This document shows positions 8,479-17,316 of a stretch of DNA of 36,678 nt, piece by piece. The stretch comes from Lentisphaeria bacterium. GTDB lineage: Bacteria; Verrucomicrobiota; Lentisphaeria; Victivallales; UBA1829. The stretch's first letter is position 1. The number at the start of each line of letters is the position of its first letter. The notes beneath the pieces are model-generated. The model did not search any database, was not told the DNA's origin, and was given only the letters and a program-made list of their open reading frames with translations. The DNA is taken from the NCBI GenBank assembly GCA_017503545.1, contig JAFVSW010000014.1, forward strand, positions 1-36,678. Reading direction: 5' to 3'. Made by a program: the position numbers and the translations under genes.

Positions 8479-10104
8479 ATGCTTACACTGACTTATTCCA
8501 ACGGTTCCGTACAGAATTTTCCGAAAAACAATGATTATACAAGAATCACTGTTGTCCCGGAAAAAAATGCAGATAAACTCATCATCAAAACCAGCATATC
8601 CCTTGTGGATGTTCACGGGATATGGTCGTATTCTCTGGTCCCCGGTCCCGAAAAACGCAACATGCCGTGGGTTCTGCCGATCGATTCCAACGCACAGAAA
8701 AATATCCCGTTTGCCGCAACATTCAACATCGCAGGGGTCAACTGCGGCTCCTTTGCAACCACCAATTTACAGGATGACACCCGGATCCTCTGGGAAATCA
8801 ATCAGGAAACCGGCTGTTATGACATCACATGTACCGTCTCTCTCCACTCCGAAACATCACCGTTCGATGTGATCCTGGACTGCCGTAAAATCGATTGGCA
8901 GGATGTTCTTGCCGATTGGCGGGATGCACTGGGATTGCCCGCCTATTCCTACCCGGCAGCGGCAGAGGATCCGGTTTATTGCACCTGGTATGCAGTACAT
9001 GGGGCAGTCACTGCCGACTTTGTGGAAACCAATACTGCCATAGCAAAAGAATTGGGCTTTACCACATTGATCGTGGATGACGGCTGGTGTTACGATGATA
9101 TGAAACGTGTTTCGCCGGAAACCATTGTAAATTGGTATGAAATGATCGGTGACTGGAATGTTTCAGAGAAAAAATTCCCGAATTTCAAAGAACATGTCAA
9201 ACGGGTTCAGGCATCCGGGATGAAATATATGGTTTGGGTGGCTCCTCATCTCTGGGGGTTCAAATCTGAATTATATCAGGCGAATCCGGGCATGACCATC
9301 AACAATCCCATTGAGGGATATGACAAAATGGATATCCATAAAGCCGATTACTCCGGACTTGTTCAAAAACTCTGCGCGCTTGCAAAAGAAAACGGATTGG
9401 ATGGTTTGAAGATCGACTTCCTTGATATCGTTGAACCGGATATCAACCATCCCAACGGCCGCGCAACGGAAAAAATGATTGCCGAACTGACCGATGGATT
9501 AAAAGCAGATAATCCGGAAGCATTGATCGAATTCCGGCAGAGTTATGCCACGCCGGGTATGCTGAAATACGGCACACAGTTCCGCGCCGGTGATGTCCCG
9601 TTCAATTGGATCATGAACTTCAGCAGAATCATGGAAATCCGTCTTGCCATCGGCAATAGAGGACCGGTTCATGCAGACCCCGCCTACTGGCCTTTCGGCG
9701 AAACGGCAGAAAACGTGGCACGGCACATGATGGCAATGCTGCCCGGTGTTCCCATGCTCTCCATGGATCTGACACGGCTCTCCGAAATGGAAAAACAGAT
9801 CATCCGTTATTACATCAACATGTATAACAACTGCCGGAAGCTGATCAATCATGGAGAATGGAAATTCATCTTCGGCTGGTCAGATATTACTGCCGCATTC
9901 GTGGAAAATGAAACAGAACGGTTGATCGTACTCGCCGATGCCGATAAATTACCCTGCTGCATGAAACAGGATGGCAAACGCACGATCGTCTGCAATCTCT
10001 CCCACAAAAGTATCAAATATCCCTGTACCAATGCCGTAAATGCAGAATGTATAAACGTTGCGGATGATGAAATCCCGCCCGCAGGGTCCGCGGTCCTGAA
10101 ATAA
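8479..10104 (+). CDS. GH36-like alpha-galactosidase (melibiase superfamily)
   Basis: A 541-residue protein of the clan GH-D / melibiase type. An N-terminal beta-sandwich (1-150) precedes a barrel with LGFTTLIVDDGW (about 194-205), GDW plus KFPNFK, and the nucleophile region GLKIDFLD with Asp313. FRAGDVPFNW with Asp372 sits where GH36 enzymes carry the acid/base. The C-terminal beta domain follows from about 455. No signal peptide is visible, so unlike the two enzymes before it, it probably acts in the cytoplasm on imported oligosaccharides. The gap to the preceding gene is 24 bases and the ribosome binding site is weak (AGAAGAAG). Alpha-galactosidase is the best guess; other clan members such as alpha-N-acetylgalactosaminidase are possible. 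Confidence 0.82.
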   Translation: MLTLTYSNGSVQNFPKNNDYTRITVVPEKNADKLIIKTSISLVDVHGIWSYSLVPGPEKRNMPWVLPIDSNAQKNIPFAATFNIAGVNCGSFATTNLQDDTRILWEINQETGCYDITCTVSLHSETSPFDVILDCRKIDWQDVLADWRDALGLPAYSYPAAAEDPVYCTWYAVHGAVTADFVETNTAIAKELGFTTLIVDDGWCYDDMKRVSPETIVNWYEMIGDWNVSEKKFPNFKEHVKRVQASGMKYMVWVAPHLWGFKSELYQANPGMTINNPIEGYDKMDIHKADYSGLVQKLCALAKENGLDGLKIDFLDIVEPDINHPNGRATEKMIAELTDGLKADNPEALIEFRQSYATPGMLKYGTQFRAGDVPFNWIMNFSRIMEIRLAIGNRGPVHADPAYWPFGETAENVARHMMAMLPGVPMLSMDLTRLSEMEKQIIRYYINMYNNCRKLINHGEWKFIFGWSDITAAFVENETERLIVLADADKLPCCMKQDGKRTIVCNLSHKSIKYPCTNAVNAECINVADDEIPPAGSAVLK

Positions 10105-10126
10105 GCAGAAAACCTTGTATCATTCC

Positions 10127-10170
10127 AGCCTGAACCGGCAGAATATCCCCCCCGGGGCAGGCTTTTTTGT
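10127..10170 (+). terminator. Intrinsic terminator of the glycan operon
   Basis: AGCCTG (10127-10132) pairs with CAGGCT (10158-10163). The interior has further CCGG/CCGG pairing, and the hairpin runs straight into TTTTTTG and further T-runs. It lies 23 bases after the GH36-like stop codon. Confidence 0.75.
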
Positions 10171-10239
10171 TGTTTTTTTCTTAAATTATCTGTTTCAAAC
10201 TTGCAATACGCCGTATCAAGTGGTATTGTTATAGCATAA

Positions 10240-10454
10240 GAGGTAATTTCAAAAGTCCGGCAAAATTTGACTGAAAAAGGATTGTTGAAGAGATGAAAAT
10301 GGTAGTTTGAGGTAGCGTCGCCTTACGGCTATGCCGTGACAAGGCGTGGGAAATAACCATCTACCTTCGCCAAGACTACGGCAGACTCAAACGCTCCGTT
10401 TTCAGATCTCAACAAGAGTTTTCAGGCATTTTTGAAGACTTTTGAAATTGCCTC
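10240..10454 (+). mobile_element. MITE-like palindromic element, copy 1 (215 bp)
   Basis: It begins with gaggtaatttcaaaagt and ends with acttttgaaattgcctc; the ends are inverted repeats matching at 16 of 17 positions. The element is flanked by ATAA on both sides (10236-10239 and 10455-10458), a 4-bp target duplication. The arms are imperfect complements of each other over most of their length, so the whole element can fold into one long hairpin. The centre holds an extra hairpin GCCTTACGGC tat GCCGTgacAAGGC (10320-10345) that copy 2 lacks. No transposase is encoded. It sits 35 bases upstream of the lipoprotein start and may carry or disrupt its promoter. Confidence 0.88.
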
Positions 10455-10489
10455 ATAATAAAAAATTAAATAAAATCTGGAGTTATTCT

Positions 10490-10942
10490 ATGTTTTACCG
10501 TATCACTTTTCTTTTGTGCGGTCTCTTATTTATTGCCGGGTGTGAATCCGCAAATGCCAACCGCGTTCCACCGCCGGATTACAAGGTTACAAAGAAAGAT
10601 CGTCTGACACGCGCAGAATTAGCAAATCTTATCAATCACGGGCAAAATTTTGCTGTCCGGTCTCCGTCTGTCAAGAAACGTTTGACCAAACAGCAGCAGC
10701 GATATATCCGGAATACAAGACCGGTTATCGTGGAAAAATATTCCGGATACAAGTATGGTTTGTTGGAAATGCGCTGGCGGATCAGCAAAACATCCGAACT
10801 GATTCTGCGTTCCAAAGGTCCGCTTGATATAAAACAACAGAATTGGAAACTGGAAATCTGCACGACCCGGAAAAACGGTCCGGAGCCGGAAGGTATGATC
10901 TCCAAAGAATTGGAAAAGAATATCGGTTTACCCCCGAAATAA
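10490..10942 (+). CDS. Small lipoprotein of unknown function
   Basis: A 150-residue protein with a lipoprotein signal peptide: hydrophobic residues 7-17 and lipobox FIAGC with Cys18. The mature part is basic and polar with no domain I recognise. The start at 10490 is chosen because TGGAG lies 9 bases upstream and the signal peptide begins there; an in-frame ATG at 10442 would begin inside the right terminal repeat of the MITE-like element and put 16 polar residues before the signal. It is followed after 29 bases by the glyoxalase gene, probably on the same transcript. Confidence 0.75.
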   Translation: MFYRITFLLCGLLFIAGCESANANRVPPPDYKVTKKDRLTRAELANLINHGQNFAVRSPSVKKRLTKQQQRYIRNTRPVIVEKYSGYKYGLLEMRWRISKTSELILRSKGPLDIKQQNWKLEICTTRKNGPEPEGMISKELEKNIGLPPK

Positions 10943-10971
10943 GATGATTTTTATTACAGAAAGGATTTACT

Positions 10972-11343
10972 ATGAAATTCCGTATGGTACATAACAATCT
11001 GAATGTATTTGATCTTGACAAGAGCATTAAATTTTATCAGGATGCTTTTGATATGTATGAAGTCCGCCGCATTAATGCAAAAGACGGGTCATTTATCATT
11101 GTCTATCTGGAAGACGGCAGCAGCAGTCATCAGCTGGAACTGACCTGGCTGAGGGACTGGGAAAAGCCTTACGATCTCGGCGACAACGAATTTCATCTTG
11201 CCTTTGAAGTGGATGATTATGAAGCTGCCCATAAACGTCACGAAGAAATGGGCGTGATCTGCTATGAAAATCCGGACATGGGCATTTATTTTGTAAACGA
11301 TCCCAACGAATACTGGCTGGAAATATTGCCGGCAAAAAAATAA
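10972..11343 (+). CDS. Glyoxalase I-like metalloprotein (VOC superfamily)
   Basis: A 123-residue single vicinal-oxygen-chelate protein. The four metal ligands of glyoxalase I are all at the expected places: His7 (MVHNNLNV), Glu56 (HQLELTW), His75 (EFHLAFEV) and Glu117 (YWLEILP). The length is near that of glyoxalase I (lactoylglutathione lyase), which detoxifies methylglyoxal; other VOC enzymes share the fold, so the substrate is not certain. AGAAAGGA precedes the start. The MATE gene follows nine bases later and is probably co-transcribed. Confidence 0.88.
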   Translation: MKFRMVHNNLNVFDLDKSIKFYQDAFDMYEVRRINAKDGSFIIVYLEDGSSSHQLELTWLRDWEKPYDLGDNEFHLAFEVDDYEAAHKRHEEMGVICYENPDMGIYFVNDPNEYWLEILPAKK

Positions 11344-11352
11344 GAGTATAAA

Positions 11353-12747
11353 ATGAAGTTCCTCCCATTCATCGGTAAGACTTTGCGCTTCCTTACCGAT
11401 GATAAACAATATTCCCTTTTTACGACCAGAGATATACTCCGGCTTGTGATCCCGCTTTTTTTTGAACAATTACTGTTCATTCTGGTGGGAAGTGCCGATA
11501 CACTTATGGTGGCAGGATTGGGAGAAGCAAGTATCTCCGCTGTGTCACTTGTGGATATGTTCAATACCTGTATCTCCAGTGTTATTTTTGCATTGTCAAC
11601 AGGGGGAGCCGTTGCGGCATCCCAATACCTTGGAGCCAAAAGTCTTGTCCGCGCCCGGGAAAGCGGCAAACAACTGCTCGCTGTCGTCTTTGCTTCGGGG
11701 ATTCTAGTATTTCTGCTGGGGGAAATCTTTCTGCATGATATTATCCGCCTTCTCTATGGAAAACTTGATGGAGATGTTCATAGTGCAGTCTTGAGCTATT
11801 TCAGGATCACGCTTGCGTCATTCCCCATTATCAGTGTTTATGGTGGTTGTGCGGCATTGTTCCGTGCTATGAACCGTACAAAGACGACCATGTATATTTC
11901 CCTGATCAGCAACATTGTCAATGTGATCGGGAACGCCGTACTGATTTACCTTTTCCGGATGGGTGTTGCCGGAGCGGCGTATGCAACATTGTTTGCCCGT
12001 CTGGTGGCAATGGTGATCATTCTTAATATGATCACTGACCGGTCACAAATCATCTATATCGACTTCAAAAAAGGCTTCCGTATTTCCTGGCAGTTCATAA
12101 AAAAGATCCTTTGTATCGGGATCCCGAGCGGAATTGAAAACGGAGTCTTCCAATTCGGACGTGTCCTTGTCCTCGGGTTGATCGCCACATATGGAACACG
12201 GGAAATCGCCGCCAATGCCGTAGCGAATACAGTTGATATGCTGGGCTGTGTCTGCGGCGGGGTATTCAGTCTGGCAGTTGTGACCGTTGTCGGCAGGGCG
12301 GTGGGCGCGGGGCATGAAAACCAGATCCGTTATTATGTAAAAAAGATGATGGGCTGGGCGTATGCGAGCCACATTTTATGGAACGTGTTCATATTCATAT
12401 TGACCCCATTCATTTTGCAATGCTTCAGTAAAATTGATGTTGAGACCCGGCAATTGGCATTTTATCTGATCCTGATCCATAATGGATTGGGAATGTTGAT
12501 GTGGCCAGCCTCCTTTGTTTTCCCCTGCATTTTGCGCTCTATGAACGATGTCAGAGTCACCATGTTGATTTCTGTCGGTTCCATGCTGATCATCCGTATC
12601 GGATTCAGTTATCTGATTGCCGGCTGGATCGGCAGCGGTGTATTGGCAGTCTGGATCGCGATGGTTTTTGATTGGATTGTGCGAATTATCGGATTCTATC
12701 TACGCTATAAATCCGGAGCATGGCTGCGTCTAGCCCATGCAAAATAA
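11353..12747 (+). CDS. MATE family multidrug/sodium antiporter
   Basis: A 464-residue polytopic protein with about 12 hydrophobic segments in two halves, the MATE (NorM/DinF) pattern. It shows the family region RLVIPLFFEQLLFILVGSAD near the N-terminus, the GAAYATLFARLVAMVIILN segment closing the first half, and IGIPSGIENGVFQFGRVLVL opening the second. MATE proteins export cationic compounds or metabolites in exchange for sodium or protons at the inner membrane. The cargo is unknown. The ribosome binding site is weak (AAGAG). Its stop faces the stop of the next, minus-strand gene with only 12 bases between. Confidence 0.9.
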   Translation: MKFLPFIGKTLRFLTDDKQYSLFTTRDILRLVIPLFFEQLLFILVGSADTLMVAGLGEASISAVSLVDMFNTCISSVIFALSTGGAVAASQYLGAKSLVRARESGKQLLAVVFASGILVFLLGEIFLHDIIRLLYGKLDGDVHSAVLSYFRITLASFPIISVYGGCAALFRAMNRTKTTMYISLISNIVNVIGNAVLIYLFRMGVAGAAYATLFARLVAMVIILNMITDRSQIIYIDFKKGFRISWQFIKKILCIGIPSGIENGVFQFGRVLVLGLIATYGTREIAANAVANTVDMLGCVCGGVFSLAVVTVVGRAVGAGHENQIRYYVKKMMGWAYASHILWNVFIFILTPFILQCFSKIDVETRQLAFYLILIHNGLGMLMWPASFVFPCILRSMNDVRVTMLISVGSMLIIRIGFSYLIAGWIGSGVLAVWIAMVFDWIVRIIGFYLRYKSGAWLRLAHAK

Positions 12748-12759
12748 CGCCTGTAAAAA

Positions 12760-14691
12760 TCACCGGGGTTGTTTATAGCCGGCAAAGAGAATGTAACAAA
12801 GTATAATGCAAGCAGCCGCATAGAATAAGATGATCGGAGAATACCATAACAGCGGTGCAAAAAGACAGGCAGCTGCCATACCGAGGAACCAATAGGGCAT
12901 ACGGCAACGGTGCGGACATTGTCCGACACAAACCGCTGCAATACCGCTGAGCAAGGCAATACAGCACAACAGCGTTTTATTGATATCATCACAGAAAAAG
13001 GCACAATAACAAAGGATCAGCATCAGAATTCGGGTAAAAAAGGAGCGGCAAGCCTTTCCACGGACAAATAACAAAGAGATCATTGCCGTGAATGTAAACA
13101 ACGCAATCAGGTATCCAAAAGGCAAATGCACTCCGCGGATATTACGGCAATATAAAAAAGAAAGGTATGCTGTCAACAGGGGAAGTCCGGAAAGAAAACC
13201 GGTTTCAAAAGACTGAAAAGAAAGTTTTGCACCGGGAATACCGGCATGCCAATAACGACTGCACCAATATACAGGCAAAAGAATACAAAACAGCCATCCG
13301 GACCAGGAAACAGTCACGGCAAATACTTTTTCCAGAAGAGTCAACAGAACCGAATTTCCTGTCTTGATCCGGGGTAATTTATGCAGAGAACACGGGGAAG
13401 CACTTTCCGCCATACGCATGAGACGGTCATTCTGTTCCTGATCGGCAAAATACGGCAAGGCAAAAAGTAAAATACGGTAAGGAGCAAACATATATTTGTA
13501 AATTCCGGCAGAAACAGCATTCCGGTCAAGCACCTCCGGGTCATCGGTCAATGCCCGGTCAGAAGCAAATACATAAATATCACTCCAACGGATAATGACG
13601 GTATTTTTAAACACTTTTTTCACGGAAGCAAGGACAGAAACAGCCTGCTCCTGTTCCCGTGGCAATTGCACTGCAAGAATACCATTTTTAGCCATCGTTT
13701 TTTTCAATTTCTGCAACCATTCAAAAGAGTAAAGTGCGTGATTCCGCCAGGTATCCTGCGGTGTCATATAGATTCCGTTTGCATAGAGAAAACGACTGTC
13801 GGCAGAAGGCGGATCGGCAATCAACACCACGGATGGAGCAGCCGTCTTATCCGCAGCCTTTGGAGGCGGGGACGGCGTTTTGCCTTGTACATGCAATTCA
13901 TATTCTGCGGCATAACGCAGCTGATCACCGGCAAAATAAGCGGACAGCTCATTGGGTTTCAGATCGACCAATAACGTTACCACCATTGCGGATAAATCAT
14001 TCATTTTTTGTAGCGGATGATTGAAAAAGGCGGCAGTACGTGCAGGTATCGCGCCATTTTGAGCATATGCCAACATCATCAGTTCATAATTTTTCCGGTA
14101 ATCTTCCGGATCGACATTCAACTTATTGTTTTTTTTGCAGCCGGTAAAAGCCCCGTAAAGTAACGCATACAAAAGCAGAAATGCAAGAATACAACGTCCG
14201 AACTTCCTGATCCCGGGGATTTCCCCCTGTACAATAATCGTTATAAGGACAGCTCCACCGGCATAATACATGCTGAAATTCGGAAAACAGGCGGCAAGAA
14301 TCACTGCGCAGGACGCAAAACACAATCTGCCGGCATCCAACTTTCCGGTATTGACGGCAAGAGGAACAGCCATAGTCAATGCTGTAACGAGAGAGAAATA
14401 ACAAGCGAAGCTAAATTGTAAAAACCAACAACCGATACTGCCGCAAGTTAATAAAAAGATGGATAACAACCGCAGAGACAGTTTTATTTTCCATGTCAAC
14501 GCCAACAGTAGAAAGAGTATTGCCGCAGCCAAAAAAGCAAGCAATTCCGTACTCAAATAAGAACTGTAAACGGAATGGGAAATATCCTCCACATTCCGCA
14601 ACAGGTAACCTCCCTTACGGAAGAGAAAAGAAATAAAAAAAGCGCAAAACATATAAGCATGTATTGCGCCGGAAATTTTTCTGAACTTCAT
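12760..14691 (-). CDS. Polytopic membrane protein with degenerate spermidine-synthase-like domain
   Basis: A 643-residue protein. About five transmembrane segments lie in residues 10-170 and about six to seven in residues 440-640. The soluble middle (about 175-425) contains SVVLIADPPSADSRFLYANG, a WLQKLKKTMAKNGILAVQLP segment and IYVFASD, which match the second half of membrane-bound spermidine-synthase-like proteins. The glycine-rich SAM-binding motif expected just before is missing: the corresponding stretch is TPSPPPKAADK. It may therefore be a non-catalytic relative. The ATG at 14691 has no good ribosome binding site, and its stop region is convergent with the MATE gene. It follows the LysM lipoprotein gene by 22 bases, possibly on one transcript. 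Confidence 0.6.
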   Translation of the reverse strand: MKFRKISGAIHAYMFCAFFISFLFRKGGYLLRNVEDISHSVYSSYLSTELLAFLAAAILFLLLALTWKIKLSLRLLSIFLLTCGSIGCWFLQFSFACYFSLVTALTMAVPLAVNTGKLDAGRLCFASCAVILAACFPNFSMYYAGGAVLITIIVQGEIPGIRKFGRCILAFLLLYALLYGAFTGCKKNNKLNVDPEDYRKNYELMMLAYAQNGAIPARTAAFFNHPLQKMNDLSAMVVTLLVDLKPNELSAYFAGDQLRYAAEYELHVQGKTPSPPPKAADKTAAPSVVLIADPPSADSRFLYANGIYMTPQDTWRNHALYSFEWLQKLKKTMAKNGILAVQLPREQEQAVSVLASVKKVFKNTVIIRWSDIYVFASDRALTDDPEVLDRNAVSAGIYKYMFAPYRILLFALPYFADQEQNDRLMRMAESASPCSLHKLPRIKTGNSVLLTLLEKVFAVTVSWSGWLFCILLPVYWCSRYWHAGIPGAKLSFQSFETGFLSGLPLLTAYLSFLYCRNIRGVHLPFGYLIALFTFTAMISLLFVRGKACRSFFTRILMLILCYCAFFCDDINKTLLCCIALLSGIAAVCVGQCPHRCRMPYWFLGMAAACLFAPLLWYSPIILFYAAACIILCYILFAGYKQPR

Positions 14692-14713
14692 ATAGTATCA
14701 GAACCGCAATCGA

Positions 14714-15757
14714 TTAGAAAATCGGAACAACAACCGTTGTACCCGCTTTCAAAACTTCGCCGGACTGAAGTGAAGGGTTATGTTTTTTCAGGACATCAAC
14801 AGAACGGTCAAAAGCCTGAGAAACCTGTTCCAAAGTCATATCACGATCCAATTTCATATCCAATGTGGGGATATCTGCACTGACTTCCGCAACAGGAGCA
14901 GGTGCTACGGTAACGTTAGGTTTTATTTTGGCTGCAGATGACTGCGGGGCAGCTGCTTCTTTTTTCACTTCGGGTTTGATGACGGGGACACCATCCGTTT
15001 TCTTAGCGGGTTTCTGCTCTGCTTTTTTGGCAGCAGGTTTCTTATCTGCCTTTTTATCATCTTTCTTAGCAGCAGGTGCAGCAACAGTATTGGGGATACG
15101 CAACTTCTGACCGATCTTGAGTTTCTTGCCGTCTTTGATATCATTCAAAGTCAAAAGATCAGCCAGTTTGACTTTATACATGGCAGCGATTTTACCAGCA
15201 TATTCGCCCTTCTTCACAACGTGGATTTTGTAAGCACTGTTCTTATCTGCTGCATCTTTTTTTTTGTCATCAACAGCGGGGATACGCAGTTTCTGACCGG
15301 GATAGATCCGTGCTTTTGCATCCAATTTATTGTGTTCGGCAAGTGTACGCCAATTGAGTTTGTACTGTTTGGCAATACTGCCGAGGGTATCCCCTTTGCG
15401 GACCGTGTAAATGGTTTCTTCCGCAGCTTTTTTCTCATCCTTCTTAGCAGCAGGGGCAGGCTTTGTTTTCTTACCATCTTTTGCGGCAGGAGCGGGAGCA
15501 ACCGGCTGCATATCCACATCTTCTTCCAGAGTCATTGTACCGCCGACAGAGGTACTGCCTGCGGGATTCTGCACCCCGATTCCGGCTTCCGGACTGGCAT
15601 TAGCGGCAGGAATCACCGCTTTATTTTCGGGGGTATAAGCCCCTTCCGGCAAAAGCAGTTCTTCCTCAAATTCGATACAACCAGCCATTGTCAGCACAGC
15701 CGCTGCACAGGCAGGCAAAAGGAAATGATTACGTTGGATGCGACAAGACAACTTCAT
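14714..15757 (-). CDS. LysM-repeat lipoprotein
   Basis: A 347-residue lipoprotein. The signal peptide ends in the lipobox TMAGC with Cys27. Two clear LysM domains lie at residues 117-160 (YTVRKGDTLGSIAKQYKL, then QKLRIP) and 178-222 (HVVKKGEYAGKIAAMYKV, then QKLRIP), and a weaker third at 300-346 (DMTLEQVSQAFDRSVDVLKK). They are joined by long Ala/Lys/Pro-rich linkers. LysM domains bind peptidoglycan, so the protein probably links the outer membrane or periplasmic face to the wall; no enzymatic domain is present. The start at 15757 is set by CCTGGAGG 7-14 bases upstream and by the lipoprotein signal, rather than an in-frame ATG at 15841. Confidence 0.9.
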   Translation of the reverse strand: MKLSCRIQRNHFLLPACAAAVLTMAGCIEFEEELLLPEGAYTPENKAVIPAANASPEAGIGVQNPAGSTSVGGTMTLEEDVDMQPVAPAPAAKDGKKTKPAPAAKKDEKKAAEETIYTVRKGDTLGSIAKQYKLNWRTLAEHNKLDAKARIYPGQKLRIPAVDDKKKDAADKNSAYKIHVVKKGEYAGKIAAMYKVKLADLLTLNDIKDGKKLKIGQKLRIPNTVAAPAAKKDDKKADKKPAAKKAEQKPAKKTDGVPVIKPEVKKEAAAPQSSAAKIKPNVTVAPAPVAEVSADIPTLDMKLDRDMTLEQVSQAFDRSVDVLKKHNPSLQSGEVLKAGTTVVVPIF

Positions 15758-15880
15758 GATAAAACCTCCAGGATTATAAAAATTATTATTACATTTCTCA
15801 TAAAAAAACGACATGGTAAAACAAACCACCTGATCCGGCATATACAGTCCAAAAAAAGGGGGGATGATCTACACACCTAT

Positions 15881-15908
15881 ATATTAATATCAAAATGAAA
15901 ATTTTCAA
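15881..15908 (-). promoter_or_regulatory. Predicted promoter of the LysM lipoprotein
   Basis: Minus strand: TTGAAA (15903-15908), 16-base spacer, TAATAT (15881-15886). Transcription would start near 15874, giving a leader of roughly 115 bases before the ATG at 15757. Confidence 0.5.
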
Positions 15909-15960
15909 ATAAAAAAACAAGAAAAAATGGTATTTTTTTTATGGGGGACGGCTTTTTTAT

Positions 15961-15988
15961 TTGCAAGTCCGGTTTTCAGTGGTATATT
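15961..15988 (+). promoter_or_regulatory. Predicted promoter of the BamE-like lipoprotein
   Basis: TTGCAA (15961-15966), 16-base spacer and TATATT (15983-15988). It is divergent from the LysM promoter. It lies downstream of an in-frame ATG at 15941, supporting the later start at 16067. Confidence 0.45.
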
Positions 15989-16066
15989 TCTATATGGAAG
16001 CAACCGGATAAATCCCATTATGCCGGTATCATTTTCAATAAAACACAAACAAAATGGATTGTTTAT

Positions 16067-16444
16067 ATGAAAAAGTTTTTCAATACATCAGGCATCACTC
16101 TCGTATGTTGTCTGACCGCCGCCATCCTCTCTTCCTGCGGTTATTATGAAGCACAGGAAAACAGAGAAAAAATGGCTCAGATCCGGATCGGCATGACAAA
16201 AGCCCAGGTTATCCGGATCATGGGCGAACCGCCCGCCGAAAACTATCAGACGGATAAAATTCTCTTTTATTACACCAATCCGCAGTGGTATGACGGTTTT
16301 GTGACGCGGGATGAATGTACGCCATTTGTTTTTGCAGAATTTGAAGACCGGCTGGTTGGCTTCGGAGCAGAATATTATCGCAATCATATATTGCTGCCGG
16401 ATTGGGAAAAACAGAAAAGCAAACCTGCCGCCATCAAACGCTGA
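16067..16444 (+). CDS. BamE/SmpA-like small lipoprotein
   Basis: A 125-residue lipoprotein with the signal MKKFFNTSGITLVCCLTAAI and lipobox LSSC. The motif IRIGMTKAQVIRIMGEPP is the hallmark of the SmpA/OmlA (BamE-type) fold, which is also found in DUF3192-like proteins; the rest (FYYTNPQWYDGF, then FEDRLVGFGAEYY) continues that fold. BamE is an accessory lipoprotein of outer-membrane protein assembly, but many unrelated small lipoproteins share the fold, so the specific role is open. The start at 16067 is where the signal peptide begins; the longer frame from 15941 adds 42 non-signal residues. Confidence 0.75.
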   Translation: MKKFFNTSGITLVCCLTAAILSSCGYYEAQENREKMAQIRIGMTKAQVIRIMGEPPAENYQTDKILFYYTNPQWYDGFVTRDECTPFVFAEFEDRLVGFGAEYYRNHILLPDWEKQKSKPAAIKR

Positions 16445-16482
16445 CCGCAGGAAAACGTAACAAATAACAAGGTACATGACCA

Positions 16483-17304
16483 ATGCAAAAAAAAGTGATC
16501 GAATTTCTCCGCGGACGTCTCCCGCTTATCTGCATTCTCCTGTTCGTCGCAATGGCATGGGGATTTGCCGAATACAAATATAAAATCTCCAATATGGCAT
16601 CTCTTCTGCTCCTGCGTTTGGATGAACCGCCGGAATATACCAAAGAGTCCATCAAGAAAAATCCCGGAAAAAAGAAATATGCACCAAAAGAAACGGTGAC
16701 CGGACTCCGTAACGCACAACGGAAAGCCGGTGTCATTCTGGAAAAGAAAAACTGGGATCGGATGACTCCTGTATATCGTCAGCAGGAATACCCTGCAGAT
16801 TTTATTGCAGATACCTGCCTGAAAGATTGGGCGATGCTTTCCAGAGATCCGGCAAATACCACCCTTCCCTCCCCTGATCCGGTAAAACTCTTTACGGGGA
16901 AACTGGCACCGGAATGGCAATGCAAACGCTTTACGATTCTGAAAGGGGAACTCAATCTGACACGGGTCAAAGGTTTGCAGAAAGAAATCTGGCTTGCGGC
17001 AACGCTCCATACTCTTGATGCAATCGATCATGCAAAACTGCTAATCACCTGTGATGGCACACTGACCGTTTATTTCAATGGAAAAGAGATGTACCAGACC
17101 AAAAAAGATCTTGTCTTCCAGCGGGGTATTACGCCGGTCAATGTAACCATGACCAAAGGCAATAACACCATTCTTCTGAAATGGACTCACACGAAAAAAC
17201 AGAAACGACTGCGGATCCGGATTACCGATCATGAAGATTTACCGCTCAATTTCAAAGGAGCGGATGAAGACTGGATCAATCCTGCGGCGAAAAAACGGAA
17301 CTGA
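16483..17304 (+). CDS. Membrane-anchored protein with C-terminal beta-sandwich, function unknown
   Basis: A 273-residue protein. One hydrophobic segment at about residues 14-30 (LPLICILLFVAMAWGFAEY) serves as an N-terminal anchor, followed by a basic, disordered-looking stretch (about 50-85). Residues about 140-250 look like a beta-sandwich of the galactose-binding or PA14-like type (LLITCDGTLTVYFNGKEMYQ, then NNTILLKWTH), a pattern seen in Planctomycetes and Lentisphaerae proteins where it may bind sugars. I do not recognise the family. It follows the BamE-like gene after 38 bases with AAGGT as a weak ribosome binding site, and converges on the thioredoxin-like gene with 12 bases between stops. 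Confidence 0.6.
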   Translation: MQKKVIEFLRGRLPLICILLFVAMAWGFAEYKYKISNMASLLLLRLDEPPEYTKESIKKNPGKKKYAPKETVTGLRNAQRKAGVILEKKNWDRMTPVYRQQEYPADFIADTCLKDWAMLSRDPANTTLPSPDPVKLFTGKLAPEWQCKRFTILKGELNLTRVKGLQKEIWLAATLHTLDAIDHAKLLITCDGTLTVYFNGKEMYQTKKDLVFQRGITPVNVTMTKGNNTILLKWTHTKKQKRLRIRITDHEDLPLNFKGADEDWINPAAKKRN

Positions 17305-17316
17305 ACTGCCGCTATA

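Noticed and set aside
15221..15898. Plus-strand open frame across the LysM gene
   Set aside because: It is a mirror of the repetitive Ala/Lys-rich LysM lipoprotein gene on the other strand, with no ribosome binding site or family resemblance.
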